Under the pieces are notes generated by a model. That model was given only the letters and a program-made list of their open reading frames with translations. It had not been told where the DNA came from and searched no databases. Both the position numbers and the translations under genes were made by a program. A stretch of 23,773 nucleotides of DNA from Clostridium sp. CAG:138 (lineage in GTDB: Bacteria > Bacillota > Clostridia > Christensenellales > CAG-138): positions 7,673-31,445 of the forward strand of contig FR879703.1 of assembly GCA_000435055.1 (NCBI GenBank), given 5' to 3'. Positions 7,590-16,075 of this stretch are shown here, piece by piece (the stretch's first letter is position 1; each line of letters starts with the position of its first letter).

Positions 7590-9662
7590 ATGAAAAACTA
7601 TCAAGCTGACAGCATCCGCAATATTGCCGTCCTCGGCCACGGCGGAGAAGGCAAAACCACTTTGACTGAAGCAATGCTTTTCAATGCAGGGCTTCTCGAC
7701 CGCATGGGCAAGGTTGACGACGGCACGACCGTTTCCGACTATGATCCCGAAGAAACCAAAAGACACATTTCCATCAGCGCAGCTGTTGCTCCCTTTGAGT
7801 GGAACGGAACCAAAGTAAACCTTATTGACGCTCCCGGTTTCTTTGATTTCTATGGCGAAGTATATGAAGCAATGGCTCTTGCCGATTCCGCAATTATCGT
7901 TTGCAGCGCAGTTTCCGGTCCCGTTGTCGGCACCGAAAAAGCAATGAGCATGTGCAAAAAGGCAAATATGCCCCGCATGATCGTCATCAACCAGATGGAT
8001 CGCGAAAACGCAAACTTTGACAAGGCAATCGAAGGCCTGCACGACAAGTTCGGCGTTACCTGCGTTCCCATTCAGCTCCCCATTATCGAAAAAGGCGCAT
8101 ATGTCGGTTACGTTGACCTGACCACCATGACCGCAAAGAGATTCGACGGCAAGGGCGAAAAGGAAATCGACATTCCCGCTTCTCTCGCAGGCCGTGCCGA
8201 AGAATTGCGCGAAGCTCTTATGGAAGCAGCCGCAGAAGGCGATGAAGAGCTCATGATGACCTATCTTGACACAATGGAACTCAGCCAGGAAGAGATCATT
8301 CGCGGTCTCAACCTCGGTATTGCAGAAGGTGCCGTAACTCCCGTTTGCTGCGTTTCCGCACTGCTCAACACCGGCGTTCACACCCTCATGAACAACCTTG
8401 TTCACTATATGCCCACAGCTGACAAGGCGCCCATCCGCCCCGCTGTCAACGCCCGCACAGGCGAAGCCGTTGAAATCAAGCGCGACGGCAAGTTTGCCGC
8501 TCAGATCATGAAGACCGTTGCTGACCCCTTTGTCGGTAAGATCTCCATCATGAAGGTTTATGCTGGCTCCATTGATGCAACCTTTGCAGCATACAACCCC
8601 AACGCCGAAAAGAGTGAAAAATCCGGCGCGGTTTACATGATGCGCGGCAAGAACCTCATCAACGTTGACAAGCTCTGCGCAGGCGACATCGGCGCAATGG
8701 CAAAGCTTCAGTTCACAAACACCGGCGATACTCTGACCGACCCCGCAGAACCTGTCAAGTTCGCACCCATCGAGTTCCCCGCTCCCTGCATTTCTCTTGC
8801 AGTTTCCGCAAAGAAACAGGGCGAAGAAGATAAAGTCTTTGCAGGCATCAACCGCCTCACCGAAGAAGATCCCACTATGGAGATCGAGAAGAATGCAGAA
8901 ACCGGCGATGTTCTTATCAAAGGTCTCGGCGAAATGCATATTGACGTTATCTGCGCAAAGCTCAAAAACAAATTCAAGGTTGAAGCAAGCCTTGCAGATC
9001 CCCGCATCCCCTACCGTGAGACTATCCGTACCATGGCAGAGGCTGAAGGTAAGCATAAAAAGCAGACCGGCGGTGCAGGTCAGTTCGGCGTTGTTCAGAT
9101 GCGCTTCGAACCCTCCCCCACGGGTGAATTTGAATTTGTTAACGCAATCGTCGGCGGCGTAGTTCCCAAGGAATTCATCCCCGCAGTTGAAAAGGGTCTC
9201 CGTGAAGCAATGGTCAAGGGTGTTCTTGCAGGCTATCCCATGGTTGGCATCAAAGCTACTCTTTACGATGGCAAATACCATCCCGTTGATTCCAAGGAAG
9301 TTGCGTTCAAATCCGCAGCCCGCCTTTCCTACAAGGCTGCCTGTGCAAAAGCTTCCCCCGTGCTTATTGAACCGATCTATCGTTACGAAGTTCTCGTTCC
9401 CAACGAATACATGGGCGATATCATGGGCGATATGAGCCGCCGTCGCGGCCGTCTCATCGGCACCAACCCCACTTCCGAGGGTACCGTTGTTATTGCGGAA
9501 GCTCCCTTGAGCGAAATGTTCAAGTATGCAACCGACCTGCGCAGCATGACTCAGGGTCGCGGTTCCTTCACCAGTGAGTTTGTTCGCTATGAAGATGTTC
9601 CCGCAAACGTTGCTCAGAAGATTATCGAGTCCGCAAAGAAGGACGACGAGGACGACGAATAA
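7590..9662 (+). CDS. elongation factor G-like translational GTPase (EF-G2 type)
   Basis: A 690-residue five-domain EF-G homologue. G1 reads GHGGEGKTT instead of the AHIDAGKTT of canonical EF-G. The switch I region reads RHISIS rather than RGITI, G3 is DAPGF and G4 is NQMD. The later domains show GLGEMHIDVICAKL and KHKKQTGGAGQFG, typical of EF-G domains III-IV, and a C-terminus rich in acidic residues. These deviations place it with the EF-G-like/EF-G2 group found beside a second canonical EF-G in many Clostridia, so the role may not be ordinary translocation. Codons are strongly biased to C-ending forms compared with neighbours, which suggests high expression. AGGGG (7571-7575) precedes ATG 7590 by a rather long 14 bases. 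Confidence 0.9.
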   Translation: MKNYQADSIRNIAVLGHGGEGKTTLTEAMLFNAGLLDRMGKVDDGTTVSDYDPEETKRHISISAAVAPFEWNGTKVNLIDAPGFFDFYGEVYEAMALADSAIIVCSAVSGPVVGTEKAMSMCKKANMPRMIVINQMDRENANFDKAIEGLHDKFGVTCVPIQLPIIEKGAYVGYVDLTTMTAKRFDGKGEKEIDIPASLAGRAEELREALMEAAAEGDEELMMTYLDTMELSQEEIIRGLNLGIAEGAVTPVCCVSALLNTGVHTLMNNLVHYMPTADKAPIRPAVNARTGEAVEIKRDGKFAAQIMKTVADPFVGKISIMKVYAGSIDATFAAYNPNAEKSEKSGAVYMMRGKNLINVDKLCAGDIGAMAKLQFTNTGDTLTDPAEPVKFAPIEFPAPCISLAVSAKKQGEEDKVFAGINRLTEEDPTMEIEKNAETGDVLIKGLGEMHIDVICAKLKNKFKVEASLADPRIPYRETIRTMAEAEGKHKKQTGGAGQFGVVQMRFEPSPTGEFEFVNAIVGGVVPKEFIPAVEKGLREAMVKGVLAGYPMVGIKATLYDGKYHPVDSKEVAFKSAARLSYKAACAKASPVLIEPIYRYEVLVPNEYMGDIMGDMSRRRGRLIGTNPTSEGTVVIAEAPLSEMFKYATDLRSMTQGRGSFTSEFVRYEDVPANVAQKIIESAKKDDEDDE

Positions 9663-9674
9663 TTTTTCGTTGCA

Positions 9675-9707
9675 GGCTGATTTATGCTCAGCCGAATTTA
9701 AATCAGC
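9675..9707 (+). other. two mutually exclusive hairpins after the EF-G-like gene
   Basis: GGCTGA (9675-9680) can pair with TCAGCC (9688-9693), or the shifted GCTGATTTA (9676-9684) can pair with TAAATCAGC (9699-9707). The two share the same 5' arm and cannot form together. Just downstream is the 17-bp hairpin at 9722-9759. The layout resembles an attenuator, but no regulator or ligand is evident. Confidence 0.35.
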
Positions 9708-9721
9708 TTAATCAGTAATTC

Positions 9722-9759
9722 AAACACAGGGACATTGCACACGCAATGTCCCTGTGTTT
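9722..9759 (+). terminator. 17-bp perfect hairpin between the EF-G-like gene and the flavodoxin gene
   Basis: The arms 9722-9738 and 9743-9759 pair perfectly around an ACAC loop (arm core GGGACATTGC / GCAATGTCCC). The 3' arm ends in TTT and is followed by A-rich sequence rather than T, so termination may be partial. Its end lies ten bases before the AAGGAG of the flavodoxin gene. Confidence 0.6.
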
Positions 9760-9786
9760 AAAAAAGAAAAGGAGAATGTTTTAAAA

Positions 9787-10266
9787 ATGAAAAAAGCTCT
9801 CGTTGCATATTTTTCCGCATCCGGCGTTACCGAACAGGTTGCCGGAAAGCTTGCGTCCGCAGCACATGCCGACTGCTTCCGTATTCAGCCGAAAATCGCT
9901 TACACAAAGGCTGACTTGGACTGGACAAACAAAAGCTCACGCAGCTCAGTTGAAATGTCCGACCCTGCATCGCGCCCCGAGATCGTGAACGAAAAACTCG
10001 ATGTTTCATCTTATGACACCATATTCATCGGCTTCCCCATCTGGTGGTATGTGGCTCCGACAATAATCAATACATTCCTCGAGAGTTTTGACCTTTCGGG
10101 AAAGACAATTGTTCCGTTTGCAACTTCAGGCGGAAGCGGAATGGGAAAAACAAACGCCGGGCTTGCACCGAGCTGCCGCGGCGCAAAGCTGCTTGACGGC
10201 AAAGTCTTTAAAATGAACGTTACAGCCGAAGAGCTTGCAAACTGGGTAAAAAGCCTTGGAATTTAA
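9787..10266 (+). CDS. flavodoxin family protein (NAD(P)H-dependent FMN-type)
   Basis: A 159-residue flavodoxin-like protein. The N-terminal YFSASGVTEQVA is the FMN-phosphate loop seen in the Flavodoxin_4 group of Clostridia. The central IFIGFPIWWYVAPTIINTFL and PFATSGGSGMG are the other flavin-contacting loops. Such proteins carry electrons or reduce quinones in anaerobes; the partner is not visible. ATG 9787 is chosen because AAGGAG (9769-9774) lies upstream; an in-frame GTG at 9754 falls inside the hairpin arm. No promoter was found close by, so it may depend on read-through from the EF-G-like gene. Its 3' end overlaps the next gene, suggesting a two-gene unit. Confidence 0.88.
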   Translation: MKKALVAYFSASGVTEQVAGKLASAAHADCFRIQPKIAYTKADLDWTNKSSRSSVEMSDPASRPEIVNEKLDVSSYDTIFIGFPIWWYVAPTIINTFLESFDLSGKTIVPFATSGGSGMGKTNAGLAPSCRGAKLLDGKVFKMNVTAEELANWVKSLGI

Positions 10267-10774
10267 TGATGATCACTGCATTGCAAACCGGGAGCACGGC
10301 TTTGCAATTGAAACCGAGCGTTTGATTCTTTATCCGACAGCAAATGAATCGATGGAGCTCCTTATTGCAGCGGAGCACGATGCGGAAATGAAGCAAGCCT
10401 ACTCCGAAATGCTTCAGGGTTGTGTTCAAAACCCGAACGAGCGGATATGGTATGCTGTATGGTATATCGAGCTGAAAAACTCTCCGCGTACCATTGTCGG
10501 TGATTTCTGTTTCAAAGGGTTGAATGCGGACGGAACGGTTGAAATCGGATACGGCCTGTATGACGGCTGCTGCGGACGCGGATACATGACCGAAGCTCTT
10601 GAAGCCGTCTGCAAATGGGCCGTTCTCCAACCGCGTGTAAAGCGAATCGAAGCCGAAACTGCTCCGGAGAACACTGCTTCCCGGCGTGTACTGTTCCGCG
10701 TCGGCTTTATGCCGACGGGTGCCATCGGGGAAGAGGGTCCGCGGTTTGTTTTTTTGAGTACACCAAACAATTAA
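10256..10774 (+). CDS. GNAT family N-acetyltransferase (RimJ/RimL-like)
   Basis: A 172-residue acetyl-CoA-dependent acetyltransferase. The domain starts at ETERLILYPTANESMELL. It contains the strand VEIGYGLYDGCCGRGYMTEA, whose GRGYMTEA is the acetyl-CoA-binding loop, and the ENTASRRVLFRVGF motif typical of the Acetyltransf_3 group. The substrate is unknown; such enzymes modify ribosomal proteins, antibiotics or small amines. The start is uncertain: TTG 10256 overlaps the flavodoxin stop by 11 bp. An ATG overlapping that stop (10266) is in another frame and closes quickly. Translational coupling to the flavodoxin gene is likely. Confidence 0.82.
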   Translation: MEFNDDHCIANREHGFAIETERLILYPTANESMELLIAAEHDAEMKQAYSEMLQGCVQNPNERIWYAVWYIELKNSPRTIVGDFCFKGLNADGTVEIGYGLYDGCCGRGYMTEALEAVCKWAVLQPRVKRIEAETAPENTASRRVLFRVGFMPTGAIGEEGPRFVFLSTPNN

Positions 10775-10786
10775 ACCGTATACAAT

Positions 10787-10829
10787 AAAGAGAGCATTGC
10801 TCAATGCGGCAGTGCTCCCTTTGTTTTTT
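10787..10829 (+). terminator. intrinsic terminator of the flavodoxin-acetyltransferase unit
   Basis: AAAGAGAGCATTGC (10787-10800) pairs with GCAGTGCTCCCTTT (10809-10822) with one mismatch and a G-T pair, followed by GTTTTTT. It may also serve the convergent trpS transcript, whose reverse-strand side has a short T-rich tail. Confidence 0.82.
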
Positions 10830-10878
10830 CAGTGTTCAACAGCAAAAACGGCTGACACAGCTTCTGTTGTTTTTGAAT

Positions 10879-11868
10879 TCATCTCAACCCGACGCGCCTG
10901 TAAACAAGATCCAACGTTTTTTCTGCGGCTTCGGAAGCGCGGCGTGCACCGTCCTTTGTTATGCGCTCAAGCTCTGCCTTGTCCGCCAGTATGCGCCTGT
11001 ACTCTGTCTGCACGGGTTCAATCTCGGCAATAACCGCATCCGCAACGGCGGTTTTAAGCGTGCCGTAACCGCAGCCTTCAAATTCCGCAACGGTCTGTTC
11101 TATTGTTTTTCCTGTCATCGCACTGTAAATGGAAAGCAGGTTGTTCATGCCGGGGCGTCCTTCTTCATATGCAATTCGCCCTTCGCTGTCCGTAACTGCG
11201 CGCTTAAACTTCTTTGTTATCACCGCCGGTTCATCGAGAATCGAAATATACGAATTCGGGTTAGTGTCCGATTTGCTCATTTTCTTTTCCGGATCGGTAA
11301 GGCTCATTACTCTGCCGCCCACTTTCGGAATGTACGGCTCGGGAAGTTTGAATGTTTCGCCGTAGGCATTATTGAAGCGTGCGGCAATATCGCGTGTTAT
11401 TTCAACATGCTGTTTCTGATCGTTTCCGACGGGAACCAGATCCGCCTGATAAAGCAGAATATCCCCCGCCATCAGCACCGGGTAGGTATACAAACCGGCA
11501 TTGATATTGTCGGCATGCTTTGCACTCTTGTCCTTGAACTGAGTCATCCTGTTCAGCTCGCCCATATATGTGTTGCAGGCAAGCACCCAATTCATCTCAG
11601 CATGTTGATGCACATCACTCTGGATGAAAACGGGCGAAGTTGTCGGATCAACACCGCATGCAATAAGCAATGCGGCCATCCCGAAGGAACGCTCAAGCAG
11701 GAGCTTGGGATCCTGCCTGACGGTCAAAGCGTGCATATTGGCAACGCAATAATAGCAGAATTTGTCATCACTCTGAAGAAGCTTCCAATTGCGCAGCGCC
11801 CCGACGTAATTGCCCAAAGTTGGTATGCCGCTCGGTTGTATGCCGCTCAGGATAATCTTTTTTTCCAT
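10879..11868 (-). CDS. trpS: tryptophanyl-tRNA synthetase
   Basis: A class Ic synthetase of 329 residues, the usual length, that charges tRNA-Trp. The N-terminus reads MEKKIILSGIQPSGIPTLGN, which contains the HIGH-equivalent TLGN, and the KMSKS loop is in PEKKMSKSDTNPNS. The tryptophan-pocket region has the usual DILLYQADLVPVGNDQKQH. The start at 11868 is fixed by AGGAGG at 11878-11883 on the minus strand; the frame stays open 27 codons further upstream but that stretch is the promoter. Unlike valS it has no T-box; its leader is too short. It follows kbl but has its own promoter. Confidence 0.97.
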   Translation of the reverse strand: MEKKIILSGIQPSGIPTLGNYVGALRNWKLLQSDDKFCYYCVANMHALTVRQDPKLLLERSFGMAALLIACGVDPTTSPVFIQSDVHQHAEMNWVLACNTYMGELNRMTQFKDKSAKHADNINAGLYTYPVLMAGDILLYQADLVPVGNDQKQHVEITRDIAARFNNAYGETFKLPEPYIPKVGGRVMSLTDPEKKMSKSDTNPNSYISILDEPAVITKKFKRAVTDSEGRIAYEEGRPGMNNLLSIYSAMTGKTIEQTVAEFEGCGYGTLKTAVADAVIAEIEPVQTEYRRILADKAELERITKDGARRASEAAEKTLDLVYRRVGLR

Positions 11869-11899
11869 GATTCCAATCCTCCTTGTTTTTATTTCTATA

Positions 11900-11927
11900 A
11901 TTATACATAAACGGACGGTTATTGCAA
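11900..11927 (-). promoter_or_regulatory. promoter of trpS
   Basis: Read on the minus strand: TTGCAA (11922-11927), a 16-bp spacer and TATAAT (11900-11905). The AGGAGG of trpS lies about 20 bp downstream, giving a very short leader. Confidence 0.7.
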
Positions 11928-11937
11928 CCGCCCGTTT
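11909..11937 (-). repeat. 12-bp inverted repeat overlapping the trpS promoter
   Basis: AAACGGACGGTT (11909-11920) and AACCGCCCGTTT (11926-11937) pair along all 12 positions with one G-T. The -35 element lies across the loop and the far arm. It could be a regulator-binding operator for trpS or the terminator hairpin of the upstream kbl transcript; the T-tail is only three bases. Confidence 0.6.
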
Positions 11938-12033
11938 AAAATATATCATTCAGGCAAATCTAACTGCTCACATCGTTTACAGATGAAGCATATCTTATTT
12001 CTGCCCAAAAATCAGGCCGCTATTCGCAAATGG

Positions 12034-13215
12034 TCAGATGCCCATTTCTTCTTTGACCTCTTTGAAGCATTTTACTGCGAAATCGAGGTCTTCTTTTGTG
12101 TGACCTGCGGAAACCTGCGTGCGGATCCTTGCTTTGCCCATGGGAACAACGGGATAGCAGAAGCCGACAACGTAAACTCCCTTTTCAAGCATGCGCCTTG
12201 CGAATTCCTGTGCTACCTTTGCATCATAGAGCATGACGGGAACGATGGGATGGGTGCTTTCGGGAACATCGAAACCGAGCTTGCCGAGCTGCTCACGGAA
12301 ATAACGTGTGTTCTCGTGAACCTTGTCGCGGAGTGCAGTGGATTCGTTCAGCATATCGAATACCTTGATGGATGCTGCACAAATTGCGGGTGAAAGCGTG
12401 TTGGAGAACAGATACGGACGGGACTTCTGACGAAGCATGTCAATAACCTCCTGACGAGCTGCCGTGTAACCGCCGCTTGCGCCGCCGAGTGCCTTGCCGA
12501 GGGTGCCGGTGATGATGTCAACACGACCCATAACACCACAATGCTCGTGAGTGCCCTTGCCGTGTTCGCCCATGAAGCCGACAGCATGGCTGTCATCAAC
12601 CATTACAAGTGCGCCGTATTCATCCGCGAGATCGCAGATTGCGGGCAGGTTGGCAATGAAACCGTCCATGGAGAAAACGCCGTCGGTTGCAATAACTTTG
12701 ATTCTGCAATCCTTTGCTGCTTCAAGCTGAGCCTTAAGGTCTTCCATGTTGTTGTTCTTATAGCGGAATCTCTTTGCTTTGCAAAGGCGAACGCCGTCGA
12801 TGATGCTTGCATGGTTCAGCTCATCGGAAATGATCGCGTCTTCCGCACCGAGAAGAGTCTCGAACAGACCGCCGTTTGCATCGAAGCAGGAAGTGTACAG
12901 AATGCAGTCATCCATGCCGAGAAAATCTGCGATTTTGCGTTCGAGCTGCTTGTGGATCAGCTGAGTGCCGCAAATGAAACGTACGGAGGAGAGACCGAAG
13001 CCCCACTCATCATAGCTTGCCTTTGCTGCTGCGATAACCTCGGGATTGTTGGAAAGGCCGAGGTAGTTGTTTGCGCACATGTTGAGAACGCCCTTTGCAA
13101 CGGTAGTGTCGATGCGAGCCTTCTGAGGGGTTGTGATTATGCGTTCATCCTTGTAGGTGCCCGCTTCTTTGATGGAATCAAGTTCGCTGCGAAAGATTTC
13201 GTATGCTTTTTTCAT
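12034..13215 (-). CDS. kbl: glycine C-acetyltransferase (2-amino-3-ketobutyrate CoA ligase)
   Basis: A PLP enzyme of 393 residues that splits 2-amino-3-oxobutyrate with CoA into glycine and acetyl-CoA. It shows the alpha-oxoamine synthase pattern: [16 protein letters not shown] near the N-terminus, [30 protein letters not shown], and the PLP lysine in [13 protein letters not shown] (about residue 241). GGAGGT (13222-13227) supports the start. It lies 60 bp after tdh on the same strand, and Tdh makes its unstable substrate, so the two enzymes act in sequence. The 393-residue length and high similarity to the KBL pattern distinguish it from 5-aminolevulinate or serine palmitoyl synthases. Confidence 0.95.
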   Translation of the reverse strand: MKKAYEIFRSELDSIKEAGTYKDERIITTPQKARIDTTVAKGVLNMCANNYLGLSNNPEVIAAAKASYDEWGFGLSSVRFICGTQLIHKQLERKIADFLGMDDCILYTSCFDANGGLFETLLGAEDAIISDELNHASIIDGVRLCKAKRFRYKNNNMEDLKAQLEAAKDCRIKVIATDGVFSMDGFIANLPAICDLADEYGALVMVDDSHAVGFMGEHGKGTHEHCGVMGRVDIITGTLGKALGGASGGYTAARQEVIDMLRQKSRPYLFSNTLSPAICAASIKVFDMLNESTALRDKVHENTRYFREQLGKLGFDVPESTHPIVPVMLYDAKVAQEFARRMLEKGVYVVGFCYPVVPMGKARIRTQVSAGHTKEDLDFAVKCFKEVKEEMGI

Positions 13216-13275
13216 TTTTTTACCTCCGAAAAATCAGTTAAAACATAAATATTGTCCGAATCGGCAATGCGGCGG

Positions 13276-14319
13276 TTACTTTGTCCAATCGAGAAGAACC
13301 TTGCCGCTGCTGCCGCTGTTCATTGCTTCAAAACCCTTTTCAAAGTCACGATAGTTGAACCTGTGAGTTACCATCGGGGTGAGGTCAAGACCTGCCTGAA
13401 CCATTGCGCCCATCTTGTACCAAGTTTCGAACATTTTCCTGCCGTAAATGCCCTGAATATTGAGACCCTTGAAGATTATCTCGTTCCAGTCAACAACAGT
13501 GCCGGGGCCGGCGATGCCGAGAAGAGCAACCTTGCCGCCGTTGCGCATGGAGTGGATGAGCTGGTTGAGTGCTCCGCCGTTGCCGCTCATTTCAAGTGCA
13601 ACATCGAAACCTTCGACGATGCCGAGCTCCTTCATGACATCCTCGAGCTTTTCCTTTGCAACATTAACGGGACGATTTGCGCCCATTTTGCGTGCAAGCT
13701 CAAGGCGGTATTCGTTTACATCGGTGATAACAACGTTGCGGGCGCCGTTGTGTTTGCAGATGCCGGCGGCCATCATGCCGATGGGACCTGCACCCGTAAT
13801 CAGAACATCTTCACCGACGACGTCGAACATCAGTGCGGTGTGCGTTGCGTTGCCGTATGCGTCAAAGAACGAGATGAGATCATCGGGAATATCGTTTTTA
13901 TCCATGGGAATAACGTTGGTTGCGGGAATGCAGAGATATTCTGCAAAAGCACCGTCACGATCAACGCCGACACCCTTGGTGTGTGCGCACCACTGTCCGT
14001 TGCCGCTGCGGCAGTTGCGGCAGTGACCGCAAACGATATGGCCTTCGCCGGAAACACGCTGGCCGACATAGAGTTCTTTTACGCCTTCGCCGAGCTGTGC
14101 AATTTCACCGACATATTCATGACCTATCGTCATTGCGGGATGGATATGCTGCTGTGCCCAGGGATCCCAGTTATATATATGAACATCCGTGCCGCAAATT
14201 GCGGTTTTGCGAATTTTGATGAGGACCTCGCCCATTTTGGGTTCGGGCACGGGAACCTGCATCAGTTTCAGACCTTTTCCTGCTTCTGTCTTTACAAGAG
14301 CATCCATCATTTTTGTCAT
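13276..14319 (-). CDS. tdh: L-threonine 3-dehydrogenase
   Basis: A zinc-dependent medium-chain dehydrogenase of 347 residues that oxidises threonine to 2-amino-3-oxobutyrate with NAD. The catalytic zinc ligands are C42 in [12 protein letters not shown] and GHE. The structural zinc site has the Cys spacing x2-x2-x7 in [15 protein letters not shown]. The NAD Rossmann motif is [11 protein letters not shown]. The segment [10 protein letters not shown] is characteristic of Tdh rather than other sorbitol or alcohol dehydrogenases. AGGAGG (14328-14333) precedes the start. The gene sits between the aminotransferase (28 bp upstream) and kbl (60 bp downstream) and is most likely part of one operon with them. 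Confidence 0.96.
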   Translation of the reverse strand: MTKMMDALVKTEAGKGLKLMQVPVPEPKMGEVLIKIRKTAICGTDVHIYNWDPWAQQHIHPAMTIGHEYVGEIAQLGEGVKELYVGQRVSGEGHIVCGHCRNCRSGNGQWCAHTKGVGVDRDGAFAEYLCIPATNVIPMDKNDIPDDLISFFDAYGNATHTALMFDVVGEDVLITGAGPIGMMAAGICKHNGARNVVITDVNEYRLELARKMGANRPVNVAKEKLEDVMKELGIVEGFDVALEMSGNGGALNQLIHSMRNGGKVALLGIAGPGTVVDWNEIIFKGLNIQGIYGRKMFETWYKMGAMVQAGLDLTPMVTHRFNYRDFEKGFEAMNSGSSGKVLLDWTK

Positions 14320-14347
14320 TGTTTTTTCCTCCTAAATAGGATTAAAA

Positions 14348-15622
14348 TTATTTGCCGAGCAGCTTTTCTGCGGCTGCGAGCTTTACGCATACACAAAGCA
14401 CCTGCATCGCCTGTTCAAGTTCGTTAAGCGGCGGGAAACTCGGAGCGATCCTGAGGTTGCTGTTCGCAGGGTCATTTTTATAAGGATAGGTTGCGCCCGC
14501 ATCGGTCATAACAACGCCTGCATTTCTGCAAAGTTCATGCACGCGCTTTGCACAGCCTTGCTGAACAAAAAGACTCACGAAATAGCCGCCCGTGGGCTTG
14601 TGCCAAGACGCAATGCCGAGCGGAGCAAGTTCTTCCTCGAGGCATTTGTTGACGATATCGAATTTGGGTTTCAAAATCGCGGCATGTTTTTTCATGTGTG
14701 CAAGCACACCGGCTGCATTTTTGAAATAAAGCACATGGCGAAGCTGATTCAGCTTGTCGAAGCTTATAACCTGTGCCGCCAAAAGCTTTTTCATATAAGC
14801 CATGCTTGTTTCGCTGCAGGCAAAACATGCAACCCCCGCACCCGGGAAAGTGATTTTTGACGTTGAGGCAAATTCAAAAACTCTGTCAGGATTGCCCGCT
14901 TTTTCACAAATTTCAAGCATGTTCGCGAATGGAACAAAATCGCCCTCAAATTCGTGCACACAATACGCATTGTCCCAAACAAGAGTGAAATCGGGAGCCG
15001 CAGTTTTCATCGAAGCAAGGCGTGCAATCGTTTCATCGGAATAGGTGATTCCGTCCGGGTTTGAATACTTCGGAACGCACCACATGCCCTTTACAGCCTC
15101 GTCATTGACAAGTTTTTCAACAAGATCCATATCCGGACCGCTTTCAAGCATAGGAACGGTTATAAGCTCCATGCCGAATGTTTCTGAAATTTTGAAATGG
15201 CGATCATAGCCGGGCGACGGGCAAAGGAATTTGACTTTTTCAAGCTTGCACCACGGCTTTTCCGAATGCAGCAGGCCGTGGGTATATGCCTTTGAAATAA
15301 GGTCGTACATCAATGTGAGGCTTGCATTTCCGCAGGCAAATACCTGTTCGAAACGCACACCGAGCAATTCGGCGAAAAGTCGGCGGCATGCGGGCAAACC
15401 CATAAGCTCGCCGTAATTGCGCGCTTCAACTCCGTCGGGTCTGGTGTCCGCAGGATCGATATACATGTTCAACAAGTCGTCGGAAAGTGCAAGCTGCTCA
15501 AGCCCGGGCTTACCTCTTGACATGTTGAGGTTCAATCCCTGTGCCAAACAATTCTGATACTCGGCAAGCACTTCGGAATAGAACTCCTGAAGCTGCTGCT
15601 CGGTCATTTCATTCAGTTTCAT
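14348..15622 (-). CDS. PLP-dependent aminotransferase, PF12897-like aspartate aminotransferase
   Basis: A 424-residue fold-type I PLP enzyme. Its sequence (LNLNMSRGKPGLEQL, ARNYGELMGLPACRRLF, CVPKYSNPDGITYSDE, WDNAYCVHEFEGD) and the PLP-lysine segment FASTSKITFPGAGV match the MocR-like/aspartate aminotransferase group typified by PF12897. The C-terminal NLRIAPSFPP carries the carboxylate-binding arginine. It probably exchanges amino groups between aspartate or a related amino acid and 2-oxoglutarate. It is the first gene of the minus-strand run with tdh and kbl, which may link nitrogen transfer to threonine breakdown. Start 15622 follows GGGGGAG (15626-15632) at very short spacing; an in-frame TTG at 15634 is an alternative. 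Confidence 0.88.
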   Translation of the reverse strand: MKLNEMTEQQLQEFYSEVLAEYQNCLAQGLNLNMSRGKPGLEQLALSDDLLNMYIDPADTRPDGVEARNYGELMGLPACRRLFAELLGVRFEQVFACGNASLTLMYDLISKAYTHGLLHSEKPWCKLEKVKFLCPSPGYDRHFKISETFGMELITVPMLESGPDMDLVEKLVNDEAVKGMWCVPKYSNPDGITYSDETIARLASMKTAAPDFTLVWDNAYCVHEFEGDFVPFANMLEICEKAGNPDRVFEFASTSKITFPGAGVACFACSETSMAYMKKLLAAQVISFDKLNQLRHVLYFKNAAGVLAHMKKHAAILKPKFDIVNKCLEEELAPLGIASWHKPTGGYFVSLFVQQGCAKRVHELCRNAGVVMTDAGATYPYKNDPANSNLRIAPSFPPLNELEQAMQVLCVCVKLAAAEKLLGK

Positions 15623-15807
15623 AATCTCCCCCAAAAGGCGAATAAAAAGTTGATTTCAGAAGCCCGCAGCATCGTTCGGATTTCGGCAGCTTACATAAAA
15701 CTGTCCGCCGCGCAAAAAGAGATACCCCGTTTCTGAATTTCGGCAATGCTTATTGTGCCGGGCGAATCGGCGGAAAATGAACGCCGCCAAACATCGCCAT
15801 AATATGA

Positions 15808-15836
15808 ATTATAGACCTATCCGCAAGCTAAGTCAA
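15808..15836 (-). promoter_or_regulatory. promoter of the aminotransferase-tdh-kbl operon
   Basis: On the minus strand: TTGACT (15831-15836), a 17-bp spacer and TATAAT (15808-15813). The leader to the start codon is about 180 nt. It contains short GC-rich inverted repeats (for example GGCGG...CCGCC) but no riboswitch or T-box signature was recognised. Confidence 0.88.
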
Positions 15837-15938
15837 CCTATATATTGAGTTTCCCGACAAAATTTTTCCCGAGTGCCTTGTTTTTCGCCGTCTTATTATA
15901 CGGAAGTGAATCTGCGGAGAGTGTTTCTGTTTTCGGTA

Positions 15939-15966
15939 TTGCTTTCACAGACAAAAATGATATAAT
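15939..15966 (+). promoter_or_regulatory. extended -10 promoter of the sirtuin gene
   Basis: TTGCTT (15939-15944), a 16-bp spacer and TATAAT (15961-15966) preceded by TGA (15958-15960), an extended -10. It supports a sirtuin start downstream at 16076, since the longer open frame from 15845 would run through the promoter. Confidence 0.6.
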
Positions 15967-16075
15967 TGATTTCGGAAAAGCTGATCCGAAGGCGCCGACG
16001 AAAATTTTTTTGCAGGATGCGTTAAGCTTAAGCCTTTATCAGCAAAACGGAAAGAAAAGGATCGGAACGGAAGAA

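Noticed and set aside
7557..9281. Long open frame antisense to the EF-G-like gene
   Set aside because: Same explanation: it results from strong C-ending codon preference in the sense gene; its product is a Cys/His/Phe-rich artefact.
10804..14427. Plus-strand open frames across trpS, kbl and tdh
   Set aside because: They are antisense to three well-identified minus-strand genes and show no protein-family signatures.
15635..15801. Glycine or other riboswitch in the leader of the aminotransferase-tdh-kbl operon
   Set aside because: The 180-nt leader contains short inverted repeats but none of the conserved glycine-riboswitch or T-box sequence blocks.
15845..16075. N-terminal extension of the sirtuin from an upstream start
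   Set aside because: The stretch contains the extended -10 promoter, has no sirtuin similarity, and would exceed the usual family length.
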